Shown piece by piece: positions 35,347-42,395 of a DNA stretch of 64,000 nt. The notes below the pieces were generated by a model that searched no databases, was not told the origin of the DNA, and saw only the letters and a list, made by a program, of their open reading frames with translations. This stretch comes from Clostridiales bacterium (GTDB taxonomy: Bacteria > Bacillota > Clostridia > Saccharofermentanales > Saccharofermentanaceae). The DNA lies in contig JAFZZM010000017.1 of NCBI GenBank assembly GCA_017615755.1, positions 1 through 64,000 of the forward strand. The letters run 5' to 3'. Each line of letters opens with the position of its first letter. The stretch's first letter is position 1. The position numbers and the translations under genes were made by a program.

Positions 35347-37709
35347 AGGACAACAATTTATATGTTTTTGACGAAGACCATGTTTCGAGCAATCCTAAAT
35401 TGAGTAATTCCTCGGTTCTTGAAACGGTTCTTGGGCTTATATCGAGCCGTTATTTCGTGCTGGGTTCCATTTTCTGTATTTTCGGCATTATTATTCTGGT
35501 TATGACTGCATCGCTACAGTTCTCGGATTATTCCAAGAAGATTTCCGCAACTTCTGTCGGTGTTGCCCGCCAGTATACGGTTCCTGCACCAAGAGGTGAC
35601 ATTGTTGATGCGAATGGACGCGTGATCGCTACGAATCAGGAAATCAACACACTGATGATCAGTAACGCCGGTCTTGATGATGCGGCACTGAACAGCATGT
35701 GCCTGGAGCTCTCCTATCTTTTCGATCAGTACAATTGTGTCCCTGTATCAACTTTGGATGATTATTTTGCCATTGATCCGTACCGTTTCAAGAAAACGGA
35801 TGAAGAAATAGCCCTTTGGCAGACGAACCGAAATCTGTTCAATCTGAAAGAGCCGAACCCGAATACCGTCGTAACGTATTCGGACAATTACGTTAAGAGT
35901 GATCCTCAGATCTTTTTCCTTTATCTTCGCCGGAATTTCCATCTGGATGAGAATTATAACGAAGAAGAGGCATACAGGATCATAAAGATCCGATATCAGA
36001 TCTTTATGGATAACTGGGCATTTCAGACAGGTACGCCTGTCACGGTTGCAAAGGATGTTCCTGAAGAATTGATCCGGATCCTCACTGAGCAGAACTATCA
36101 CTATATGGGTATTCTGTCCAATAAGGAATATAGACGTGTTTATACGCCTTTGGCAAAAGTATCTTCACACGTTATCGGATATGTAGGAAAGATTTCCCAG
36201 GAGAGACTTTCTGAACTTGAAAACGTAGGATATATGTCTTCTGACCTTGTCGGTCAAGCCGGTATAGAAGCACAAATGGAGAGATATCTCCATGGCCAGT
36301 ATGGTGAGAAGCCGTATAATGTCTGGTCAACTGACCAGGAAAACGGTATTTTCTATGATTCAAAGCTTGGAACGGATCCTATATCAGGGGCAAATGTACA
36401 ACTCACGATCGATACGAATTTGCAGCAGGTTGGAATTGACAGTATCAAGGATTACATTCAGAAGGCGATCTTAAAAGAAGAAAAAAATCCGCCTGAAAAG
36501 CGGCATAAGACTGCTTCGGCCGGTTCTCTGGTCGTTATGAATGTAAAGACGGGTGCGGTATTGGCTATGTGTTCCTATCCTGACTTCGATCCGAATGACT
36601 TTGTACTTTCGATGGAAGGAGATGCACAGGCTAAAGAGCAGATCAAGTACTATCTTGGTATTGATGAGTATCAGGAAACGACGCAGGCAGACATGCCTCT
36701 TTGGAATCGCGCGATCTCATCCATGTATCCGCCGGGATCAACATTTAAACTCGTAACGGCGCTCGCGGCTCTTGAGTGTGGAAGAATTACACCTGAGAAC
36801 AGTGAAGCTGAATGCGTCAGCCCGACAGATTTCGGCGGCATGCCATGGAAGTGTCTGGAACGCCCGGATACCGGTCATGGTATGTTAGATCTTACATCCG
36901 GACTTGCGACCTCCTGCAATATTTATTTTGCTTCTATCGGCGTAGATACTACGATCAGGAATATCGATAAGACGGCACATCTTCTTGGGCTTGGAGAGCT
37001 GACAGGTATTGATCTTCCGGGTGAGATCCGCGGTGTGCGTGCAAATCAGGCAAATAAGCGTCTTTTAAGACAGAATAATACGGAAGAGGATACGGACTGG
37101 CATATCGCTGATACAGCGCAGGCGGCTATCGGTCAGTTCGACAACTGCTTTACGGTTCTTCAATTGGCCAGATATGTTGGTGGCATTGCTACAAATACGC
37201 TTGTCACGCCTCATGTTATCGATAAAGTTGTTGCAGCCGACGGATCTATCCTTTATTCCGGACCGACAGAAGCGATTCCGCTCGGGATCAATCAAGAGTA
37301 TCTTGATGCCATTCATGTCGGTATGCGCTCAGTAGTTACGAGTAATGATGGTACAGCACATAAGTACCTGAACGATTTCCCTGTTGATGTTGCTTGTAAG
37401 ACAGGTACGGCGGAGACCGGATTTGAGGATATCAATATGGAATATTCAAACGGTGTATTTATTTGTTATGCACCTTATGATGATCCTGAGATCTGTATTG
37501 CCCTTTGTATTGAGAAAGGTGAGTGGGGTTCATCTACGATCGAGATTGCCAAAAAGCTGTTGATGGCATATTTCAATGAACCTGAATCAAAAAAGGAAAA
37601 AGATAATACGAAGAAAACCCTTCCTCCGATCGGTGATGTTGTCAACGAGAGTGGGGACGACGGTTCAGGAGAAACGACAAACAATACTGATGGTGAAACT
37701 CCAGATTGA
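35331..37709 (+). CDS. mrdA: Class B penicillin-binding protein 2 (elongasome transpeptidase)
   Basis: 792 aa. One membrane helix (about 41-63), a dimerisation/pedestal region starting PAPRGDIVDANGRVIATN, and a transpeptidase domain. Active-site motifs are SxxK at Ser470 (PGSTFKLV), SxN at Ser528 (TSCN) and KTGT at 690-693 (CKTGTAET). An acidic, Thr-rich C-terminal tail follows. As part of mreC-mreD-mrdA it builds side-wall peptidoglycan and is a beta-lactam target. It is longer than E. coli PBP2 (633 aa), largely because of an insert around residues 120-250 and the tail. Confidence 0.94.
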   Translation: MAKRIEDNNLYVFDEDHVSSNPKLSNSSVLETVLGLISSRYFVLGSIFCIFGIIILVMTASLQFSDYSKKISATSVGVARQYTVPAPRGDIVDANGRVIATNQEINTLMISNAGLDDAALNSMCLELSYLFDQYNCVPVSTLDDYFAIDPYRFKKTDEEIALWQTNRNLFNLKEPNPNTVVTYSDNYVKSDPQIFFLYLRRNFHLDENYNEEEAYRIIKIRYQIFMDNWAFQTGTPVTVAKDVPEELIRILTEQNYHYMGILSNKEYRRVYTPLAKVSSHVIGYVGKISQERLSELENVGYMSSDLVGQAGIEAQMERYLHGQYGEKPYNVWSTDQENGIFYDSKLGTDPISGANVQLTIDTNLQQVGIDSIKDYIQKAILKEEKNPPEKRHKTASAGSLVVMNVKTGAVLAMCSYPDFDPNDFVLSMEGDAQAKEQIKYYLGIDEYQETTQADMPLWNRAISSMYPPGSTFKLVTALAALECGRITPENSEAECVSPTDFGGMPWKCLERPDTGHGMLDLTSGLATSCNIYFASIGVDTTIRNIDKTAHLLGLGELTGIDLPGEIRGVRANQANKRLLRQNNTEEDTDWHIADTAQAAIGQFDNCFTVLQLARYVGGIATNTLVTPHVIDKVVAADGSILYSGPTEAIPLGINQEYLDAIHVGMRSVVTSNDGTAHKYLNDFPVDVACKTGTAETGFEDINMEYSNGVFICYAPYDDPEICIALCIEKGEWGSSTIEIAKKLLMAYFNEPESKKEKDNTKKTLPPIGDVVNESGDDGSGETTNNTDGETPD

Positions 37710-37751
37710 TAGATAGATTTGAATTGTTTCGTGCAAATTGATAAATTTTTG

Positions 37752-37780
37752 TTGCAGATTTCACCCTCAATTAGTAGAAT
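37752..37780 (+). promoter_or_regulatory. Sigma-A promoter for the methylglyoxal-synthase-like operon
   Basis: TTGCAG (37752-37757), 17-base spacer, TAGAAT (37775-37780), 30 bases before ATG 37810. Confidence 0.8.
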
Positions 37781-37809
37781 ATATATATAAATCTTTGGAG
37801 GCAGCGAGA

Positions 37810-38211
37810 ATGAAGATCGTTATTATGGCTGATAATAGAAAGAATGAGCTCCTTGTTAACTTTTGCATTGCTTATCGTCAACTGTTATCAAAACATACTT
37901 TGATTTCTCTTCATAATACAGCTACTCTTCTTGAATCGGCTGCTGATCTTAGTGTTGTCGGACTTTCTACTGATTATTCCGGTGGATTTGATCAGTTGGC
38001 TTCGCGTGCCGAGTATAACGAGATCGACTGTGTGATCTATCTTCGTGACACCCAGCTTGCCAATTATAATGAGATCAATCCTCTTTTAAAAGCCTGCGAC
38101 TATAACAGCATTCCGTATGCTACGAATCTGGCTTCCGCGGAGATCCTCGTTCTTGCTATCGATCGTGGTGACCTTGACTGGCGTGAACTTGTTCGTGACC
38201 AGAATTTCTGA
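37810..38211 (+). CDS. Methylglyoxal synthase-like protein with altered active site
   Basis: 133 aa from ATG 37810 (SD TTGGAGG); an in-frame start at 37738 lies upstream of the promoter. The MgsA fold is suggested by MADNRKNELLVNFCIAYRQL, a Gly-Gly loop, CVIYLRDTQ and PLLKACDYNSIPYATNLASAE. In true MgsA (DHAP to methylglyoxal) the start is AHDxxK, the loop GGDQQ and the strand DP with a nearby His. Here these read ADNRKN, GGFDQ and DT with no His. Catalysis by the usual mechanism looks unlikely. It lies nine bases from a glyoxalase-II-like hydrolase gene, so a link to methylglyoxal handling or sensing is possible but unproven. Confidence 0.72.
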   Translation: MKIVIMADNRKNELLVNFCIAYRQLLSKHTLISLHNTATLLESAADLSVVGLSTDYSGGFDQLASRAEYNEIDCVIYLRDTQLANYNEINPLLKACDYNSIPYATNLASAEILVLAIDRGDLDWRELVRDQNF

Positions 38212-38220
38212 TCCTTTTGT

Positions 38221-38850
38221 ATGATGAAGATTCTGTCTTTTCCTTATGGTCTGGTTCAGGCCAATATGTATGTGCTGGTTTTCGGTGACGATGCCATTGT
38301 TATCGATCCTTGTGTTCCGTGGAAAAGAACCGGGCTTCCAGACATGAATATCCGTGCGGTTTTATGCACACATGGGCATTTCGACCACATTTCCGAGGTC
38401 GACGGGTATTCTTCGAGTTCCATTTATATTTCAAAGGAAGATCGTGAGATGCTTTCTGATCCGGATTTGAATCATTCCACGGATTTTGGTCTGAATATCC
38501 GATACGAAGGAGATGCCTGTGTCTTTGAAAAGACGGCTTATACAAATGAAGATTTCGGTATTTCCGAGCGTTTTTCTTTGGAGATCATCTCCGTTCCCGG
38601 ACATACGTCCGGTTCGGTGTGCCTGCTTTTCAAAGGTGAAGAAGGCATGGGACACATGTTTACCGGCGATATGCTTTTTGCCGGAAGTGTCGGACGTACT
38701 GACCTTGGCGGATCTGAATCGGACATGATGAGATCGATCCGTCTTCTTTCAGAGATGCCGGGTGATATCCTCTGTTATCCAGGACACGGTGAGGATACTG
38801 ATCTTGCTCGCGAAAAACAGTTCAATCCTTATTTTCGTTTTTTCAAATAA
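38221..38850 (+). CDS. MBL-fold hydrolase (glyoxalase II-like)
   Basis: 209 aa metallo-beta-lactamase fold. Metal ligands are visible: THGHFDH (HxHxDH), then PGHTSGSVCL, the bridging Asp in FTGDMLFAGSVGRTD, and the last His in CYPGHGEDT. Members include hydroxyacylglutathione hydrolases and bacillithiol/other thioester hydrolases. It follows the MgsA-like gene with a nine-base gap, pointing to a shared transcript. Confidence 0.9.
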   Translation: MMKILSFPYGLVQANMYVLVFGDDAIVIDPCVPWKRTGLPDMNIRAVLCTHGHFDHISEVDGYSSSSIYISKEDREMLSDPDLNHSTDFGLNIRYEGDACVFEKTAYTNEDFGISERFSLEIISVPGHTSGSVCLLFKGEEGMGHMFTGDMLFAGSVGRTDLGGSESDMMRSIRLLSEMPGDILCYPGHGEDTDLAREKQFNPYFRFFK

Positions 38851-38851
38851 G

Positions 38852-38877
38852 GAGCAATTATTGCCGTTGCTCTCTCT
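38852..38877 (+). terminator. Weak terminator-like hairpin
   Basis: GAGCAA pairs with TTGCTC across a nine-base loop and is followed by TCTCTT. The stem is short and the T-run poor. Confidence 0.35.
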
Positions 38878-38939
38878 TGCCTTGTAAATTCTTACGATTT
38901 CCAACCGTAAATGTGAGATTTGACATCATTTCCTTCTTT

Positions 38940-38956
38940 TGTCGAAAAATGTCGAA
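38940..38956 (+). promoter_or_regulatory. Tandem Spo0A (0A) boxes
   Basis: Two perfect TGTCGAA heptamers at 38940-38946 and 38950-38956, one helical turn apart (10 bases) and in the same orientation, the spacing known from the Bacillus abrB promoter. They lie about 60 bases before the next start codon. A TGA-TATATT (38985-38993) downstream could be an extended -10, but it lies so close to the SD that the exact promoter is uncertain. Confidence 0.6.
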
Positions 38957-39013
38957 AACCGGAAAAGTATGGAAAGTCCTCTCCTGATATATTGAGTCAG
39001 GAGGTGATTTTCT

Positions 39014-39286
39014 ATGAATACTGTTCATACTGTAATTGTTTTTGTATGCGTCTTTCTTGTGATCTGCATGTTCATTGTGATGAGTCCTTTGATGTATAAA
39101 AGGTCGTATTACCTTGCAGAGATCTCGGTAATGGCACAAGACCGGAATAACCAGAAGAATCGGATATTTGAGGTCGTTACGCAATCGAACCGTGACAATT
39201 TCTGGGTGATAGAAAACGGTTGCCCGGAAAAGGCGTACAGACTTGCCAAAGGTGTCCATGATTCCGTGAACATCATTATCGGGTAA
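39014..39286 (+). CDS. Small membrane protein ahead of Tad-like genes
   Basis: 90 aa. One N-terminal hydrophobic helix (about 5-30), then a soluble part with VMAQDRNNQKNRIFEVVTQ; not recognised. A very strong SD (AGGAGGTGAT) lies six bases before ATG 39014. It is 11 bases upstream of a DUF5702-like gene, and its single-helix layout resembles minor pilin-type proteins, but it has no clear prepilin cleavage site. Confidence 0.7.
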   Translation: MNTVHTVIVFVCVFLVICMFIVMSPLMYKRSYYLAEISVMAQDRNNQKNRIFEVVTQSNRDNFWVIENGCPEKAYRLAKGVHDSVNIIIG

Positions 39287-39297
39287 AGGAGAGGCAT

Positions 39298-40692
39298 ATG
39301 AATAAGAGACTTTTTGGAAGAAGAGGGTCGATCACGTTATTCTTGTGCATTGTCCTTTCTGCTGTCATTTTTCTTGAAAGCATATATATTGCAGGTGCAT
39401 ATCAAAGAAAAAGAGAAGTTCTTGTTACTGAAGCGGTGTCCCATCAGGTGGAACAGGCGTTATCTCAGTTCGATCGGAAATGCCTGGACTGGTATGGCGT
39501 ATATGCATTGAAAGAAGTTAAGTCCGGATCTTCTGTCTTTGAGAAGATGACATCAAGGATCGGGGATACATCATACTCATATGAGATGGTCTATCCGTTT
39601 GATAATTCTTCGCTAAAGGACTGTATTTCCGATTATATGCGGCTAAGAGGCATTGCCTTTGAAGGAAATGGGATTATGGAACGCCTTGGTGTTTCGATTT
39701 CACAACTCAGTGGAAATGATAAGATCAACGGGAACGGTATTTCCGCCTGGCTTCCGACATTTAAGAAAATGCTTGAGAATAAGTCTTATGTAAAGACGAT
39801 TCTGGATAAACTGAAAGATATGGTCAAAGATGCCGGATTTAAAGAAAAGCTTGATCAGTTCAGTTCTTTTGTTGATGATGCAAGGGGAGTGTGGGAGCAA
39901 GGAAGCAGTGCAGCTATCGAATATGGAGATACATCTTCGACTATATCAATGTTTGATCCCACATCGATTTCTTCCTTGACTCAGCTTTTTGATACATATA
40001 TCGATGCTGATCTTCCGGGATTTGTCGATCGGATGATCATGAACGAATATGCATCCTTTCAGTTTGATTCCAGGATCAAAGAGAACATTTATGATGGTAG
40101 CGCACGTCCGGAAACCAACATGATCGGCATTCCGTTTGAGGATATTCATTCAGAGAATTGCTCGGATCTGGAATATTTGTTGATCGGCTCTGACTCGACA
40201 AAAGTCAATCAGACAGCAGTTAGCGCAATATTACTGGGTATCCGTCTGATCCTGGATATGAGTGCTTTTATGATGAATGAGGCGAAAAGGGCAACCGCGC
40301 TCGTGATCGCCGAGGTCATGGCACTGGTCATTGCCTTGGTCTCCATGGGAACAGTCGTCTTAGATCCATTTTCGCTTCAGTACGCAATTCTTTTCATTAT
40401 GGCGTATATTCAGGCCAGTATGGACGTAGCGGCGCTCGAACGGGGAATTTCAGTTCCACTGTTTTATAATGACGCAGTTACGTCAATAGGCGGTTTTGCT
40501 TCTACACGTTACCGCGATTACTTTCGTATCGCATTGTTGTTTGTTCCGGAAGATTGGCTTCTTACCAGAATGCGAAATGTGATTCAAAGAGATGCAGGAG
40601 GTGTGCTCTATACAGGGATAAAAGGCACGGGAATGCTGAAAGAAAGTGCTTATCAAGTAGAAAGAAGGTACGAGCTATATGAGGATCATTAA
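39298..40692 (+). CDS. DUF5702-like Tad-associated membrane protein
   Basis: 464 aa. The N-terminus GRRGSITLFLCIVLSAVIFLE is a positively charged start plus membrane helix, as in DUF5702/TadG-type proteins of clostridial Tad (Flp pilus) loci. QVEQALSQFDRKCLDWYGVYAL follows in two blocks, typical of that family. The middle (60-300) is probably extracellular. Two hydrophobic segments at about 310-325 and 340-375 may re-enter the membrane. Recognition is by eye. It overlaps the TadE-like gene by 14 bases. Tad ATPase and secretion genes are not in the window. Confidence 0.6.
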   Translation: MNKRLFGRRGSITLFLCIVLSAVIFLESIYIAGAYQRKREVLVTEAVSHQVEQALSQFDRKCLDWYGVYALKEVKSGSSVFEKMTSRIGDTSYSYEMVYPFDNSSLKDCISDYMRLRGIAFEGNGIMERLGVSISQLSGNDKINGNGISAWLPTFKKMLENKSYVKTILDKLKDMVKDAGFKEKLDQFSSFVDDARGVWEQGSSAAIEYGDTSSTISMFDPTSISSLTQLFDTYIDADLPGFVDRMIMNEYASFQFDSRIKENIYDGSARPETNMIGIPFEDIHSENCSDLEYLLIGSDSTKVNQTAVSAILLGIRLILDMSAFMMNEAKRATALVIAEVMALVIALVSMGTVVLDPFSLQYAILFIMAYIQASMDVAALERGISVPLFYNDAVTSIGGFASTRYRDYFRIALLFVPEDWLLTRMRNVIQRDAGGVLYTGIKGTGMLKESAYQVERRYELYEDH

Positions 40693-41716
40693 GAAAAACA
40701 AGCGAAGAAGAATCGGGTCATTTGTCCTGGAAGCATCGATTGCGACGCCATTTTTAGTTATTCTGCTTGCTGCGATGCTATCATCCATGACAGCTGTTAA
40801 TTCGGATCTTTATGTACAAAGAGCAACTGAGAACGTTGTTCAGGAAATCAATATTGCCATACCGATTGCATCACAGGGGTTTTCCTGCGTGGATGATGTC
40901 GCTAAAGCATTCGGATTAGGCGATCTGGTCGATGTGGATACAAAAGAAATCGACTCGTTCCTCGGTGCTTTTGGCGCGGTGAGTGGTGCAACGGATGTGG
41001 ATTTTGAAGATGTGATAGGCACGGTTGCCTTTGGAAGACTGGTTCGTGACAGGATCGTCAATGAATACCACAAGATATGCAAGAATAACTGGGTTTGTAC
41101 AGAGCTTCTGAAAACCATGTCAGTATATCTGGACTATAACAAGGAGGCAAAGTGTATCTTTGTGGACGTATACTATGACCTTGCTGCCGGAAAAGTGTCG
41201 CTTAGCAGGACATACAGCACATCGGTCGCCATGTATGCGGATCCGATCAAGCGGGCAGAGCAGGACTCGGACTCGGAGGAAAAGGACGATTCTATTTGGG
41301 ATAAGGACAACTTTGAGAGAGGAGTTGCATTGCGGAAAAAGTATGGAGGAAACCTGCCTCACAATTATCCCGTAATCAGTAGATTTGAAGACCATGAAGC
41401 TACGTCGATCAAGAGCATTGATACAACATCTCCGTTTTACCAAAACCTCAATAAGTTAAAAAGTGTCGTAAAGGGATATATCGATGATCTCGCGGACTTT
41501 AACGGTGCTTCGTGGGGAGATACGACAATATCCGGGGATGATATTCATTCGAGGCGTCTTATTATTGTTCTGCCGGAAAATGGCTCTGCAGAATGTAAGG
41601 CGCAGATCGAAGCCCTACGTTCATATGCAGAAAGCCGTGGAGTGAAGCTTCAGATCGAAACATACGGAGTTTCCCACAGGTACAGTCAGGAACCCGTTGA
41701 GCAGGCCTCTATATAA
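40679..41716 (+). CDS. TadE-like pseudopilin membrane protein
   Basis: 345 aa. A very basic N-terminus (KKNKRRR) is followed by GSFVLEASIATPFLVILLAAML, seen in part, where Gly/Glu spacing resembles TadE/prepilin-type helices (Glu at position +5 of the helix). The rest is a large extracellular domain with an acidic stretch (EQDSDSEEKDDS, about 199-210) and no recognised motif. The three genes from 39014 form one operon, probably for an envelope appendage or secretion of surface proteins. No terminator is clear after the stop. Confidence 0.58.
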   Translation: MRIIKKNKRRRIGSFVLEASIATPFLVILLAAMLSSMTAVNSDLYVQRATENVVQEINIAIPIASQGFSCVDDVAKAFGLGDLVDVDTKEIDSFLGAFGAVSGATDVDFEDVIGTVAFGRLVRDRIVNEYHKICKNNWVCTELLKTMSVYLDYNKEAKCIFVDVYYDLAAGKVSLSRTYSTSVAMYADPIKRAEQDSDSEEKDDSIWDKDNFERGVALRKKYGGNLPHNYPVISRFEDHEATSIKSIDTTSPFYQNLNKLKSVVKGYIDDLADFNGASWGDTTISGDDIHSRRLIIVLPENGSAECKAQIEALRSYAESRGVKLQIETYGVSHRYSQEPVEQASI

Positions 41717-41740
41717 TATATAAATATATACAAAAAAAAG

Positions 41741-41769
41741 TTGTCATTGTTTAAACCTTGCTGTATATT
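41741..41769 (+). promoter_or_regulatory. Sigma-A promoter upstream of the secA operon
   Basis: TTGTCA (41741-41746), 17-base spacer, TATATT (41764-41769), 48 bases before the next start. Confidence 0.82.
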
Positions 41770-41816
41770 ATTAGTGCTGATATTTTGAGTAATTGTGTTT
41801 ACTTGGAGGAAAAGAG

Positions 41817-42056
41817 TTGAAACAGGGAAGTGAGCAGGTACGCGAAGTAGGTAGTTCTCGTCAATCCGGCGGTTTTAGAGACCGAGAGAGAGACCTGCCG
41901 ATTGGCGATGTTTTGCGTAAGCATCATCGTGAACTTGTTACTAAGCGTTTGCTGGTTTTTACTGTTGTGATTCTTTTGGTCCTGTTAGTCGTGATCTTTT
42001 CCGTAAATGGCTTCTTTAGCCGTTTATTTGATGCGCTGATGGGATTTGTTGATTGA
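41817..42056 (+). CDS. Small single-helix membrane protein
   Basis: 79 aa from TTG 41817, chosen because GGAGG (41805-41809) lies seven bases upstream; the frame is open to 41793 but would include that SD. A charged, Arg-rich N-terminus (about 42 residues) is followed by one strong membrane helix (about 45-66; LLVFTVVILLVLLVVIF). Not recognised. It is first in a transcript with a yerC-like regulator and secA. Confidence 0.68.
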   Translation: MKQGSEQVREVGSSRQSGGFRDRERDLPIGDVLRKHHRELVTKRLLVFTVVILLVLLVVIFSVNGFFSRLFDALMGFVD

Positions 42057-42060
42057 GGTT

Positions 42061-42393
42061 ATGGTGAACGACAAGCTGAAAGACAAGCATATGGATGATC
42101 TTTTCGACGCGATACTGACTTTACAGTCTCGTGAGGAGTGTTATTCGTTGTTTGAGGATCTGTGCACGATTTCTGAAATCAAGTCTTTGGCACAGCGCTT
42201 TCAGGTAGCGATTCTGCTTGCAAAAGGCCATACTTACTCCGAGATATTCGATGAAACAGGTGTCAGCACTGCGACGATCAGTCGCGTAAAGCGTTGCCTG
42301 GATTACGGTGCTGATGGCTATAGAACTGTTCTTAGCCGTATGGATATCGATCCGGTCGATGCGGATAAAGGGAAAATGAAAGGGAACGAGTAA
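42061..42393 (+). CDS. TrpR/YerC/YecD family DNA-binding protein
   Basis: 110 aa, all-helical. It has the YerC pattern: LFDAILTLQSREECYSLFEDLCTI (in two blocks), EIKSLAQRFQVAILL, then the helix-turn-helix TYSEIFDETGVSTATISRVKR. YerC/YecD proteins are TrpR-like regulators of unknown target in Firmicutes; no Trp genes are near. ATG 42061 follows GAGG with only two bases between, so GTG 42064 could also serve. secA starts three bases after the stop, so it may be co-transcribed with or regulate secA. Confidence 0.86.
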   Translation: MVNDKLKDKHMDDLFDAILTLQSREECYSLFEDLCTISEIKSLAQRFQVAILLAKGHTYSEIFDETGVSTATISRVKRCLDYGADGYRTVLSRMDIDPVDADKGKMKGNE

Positions 42394-42395
42394 AA

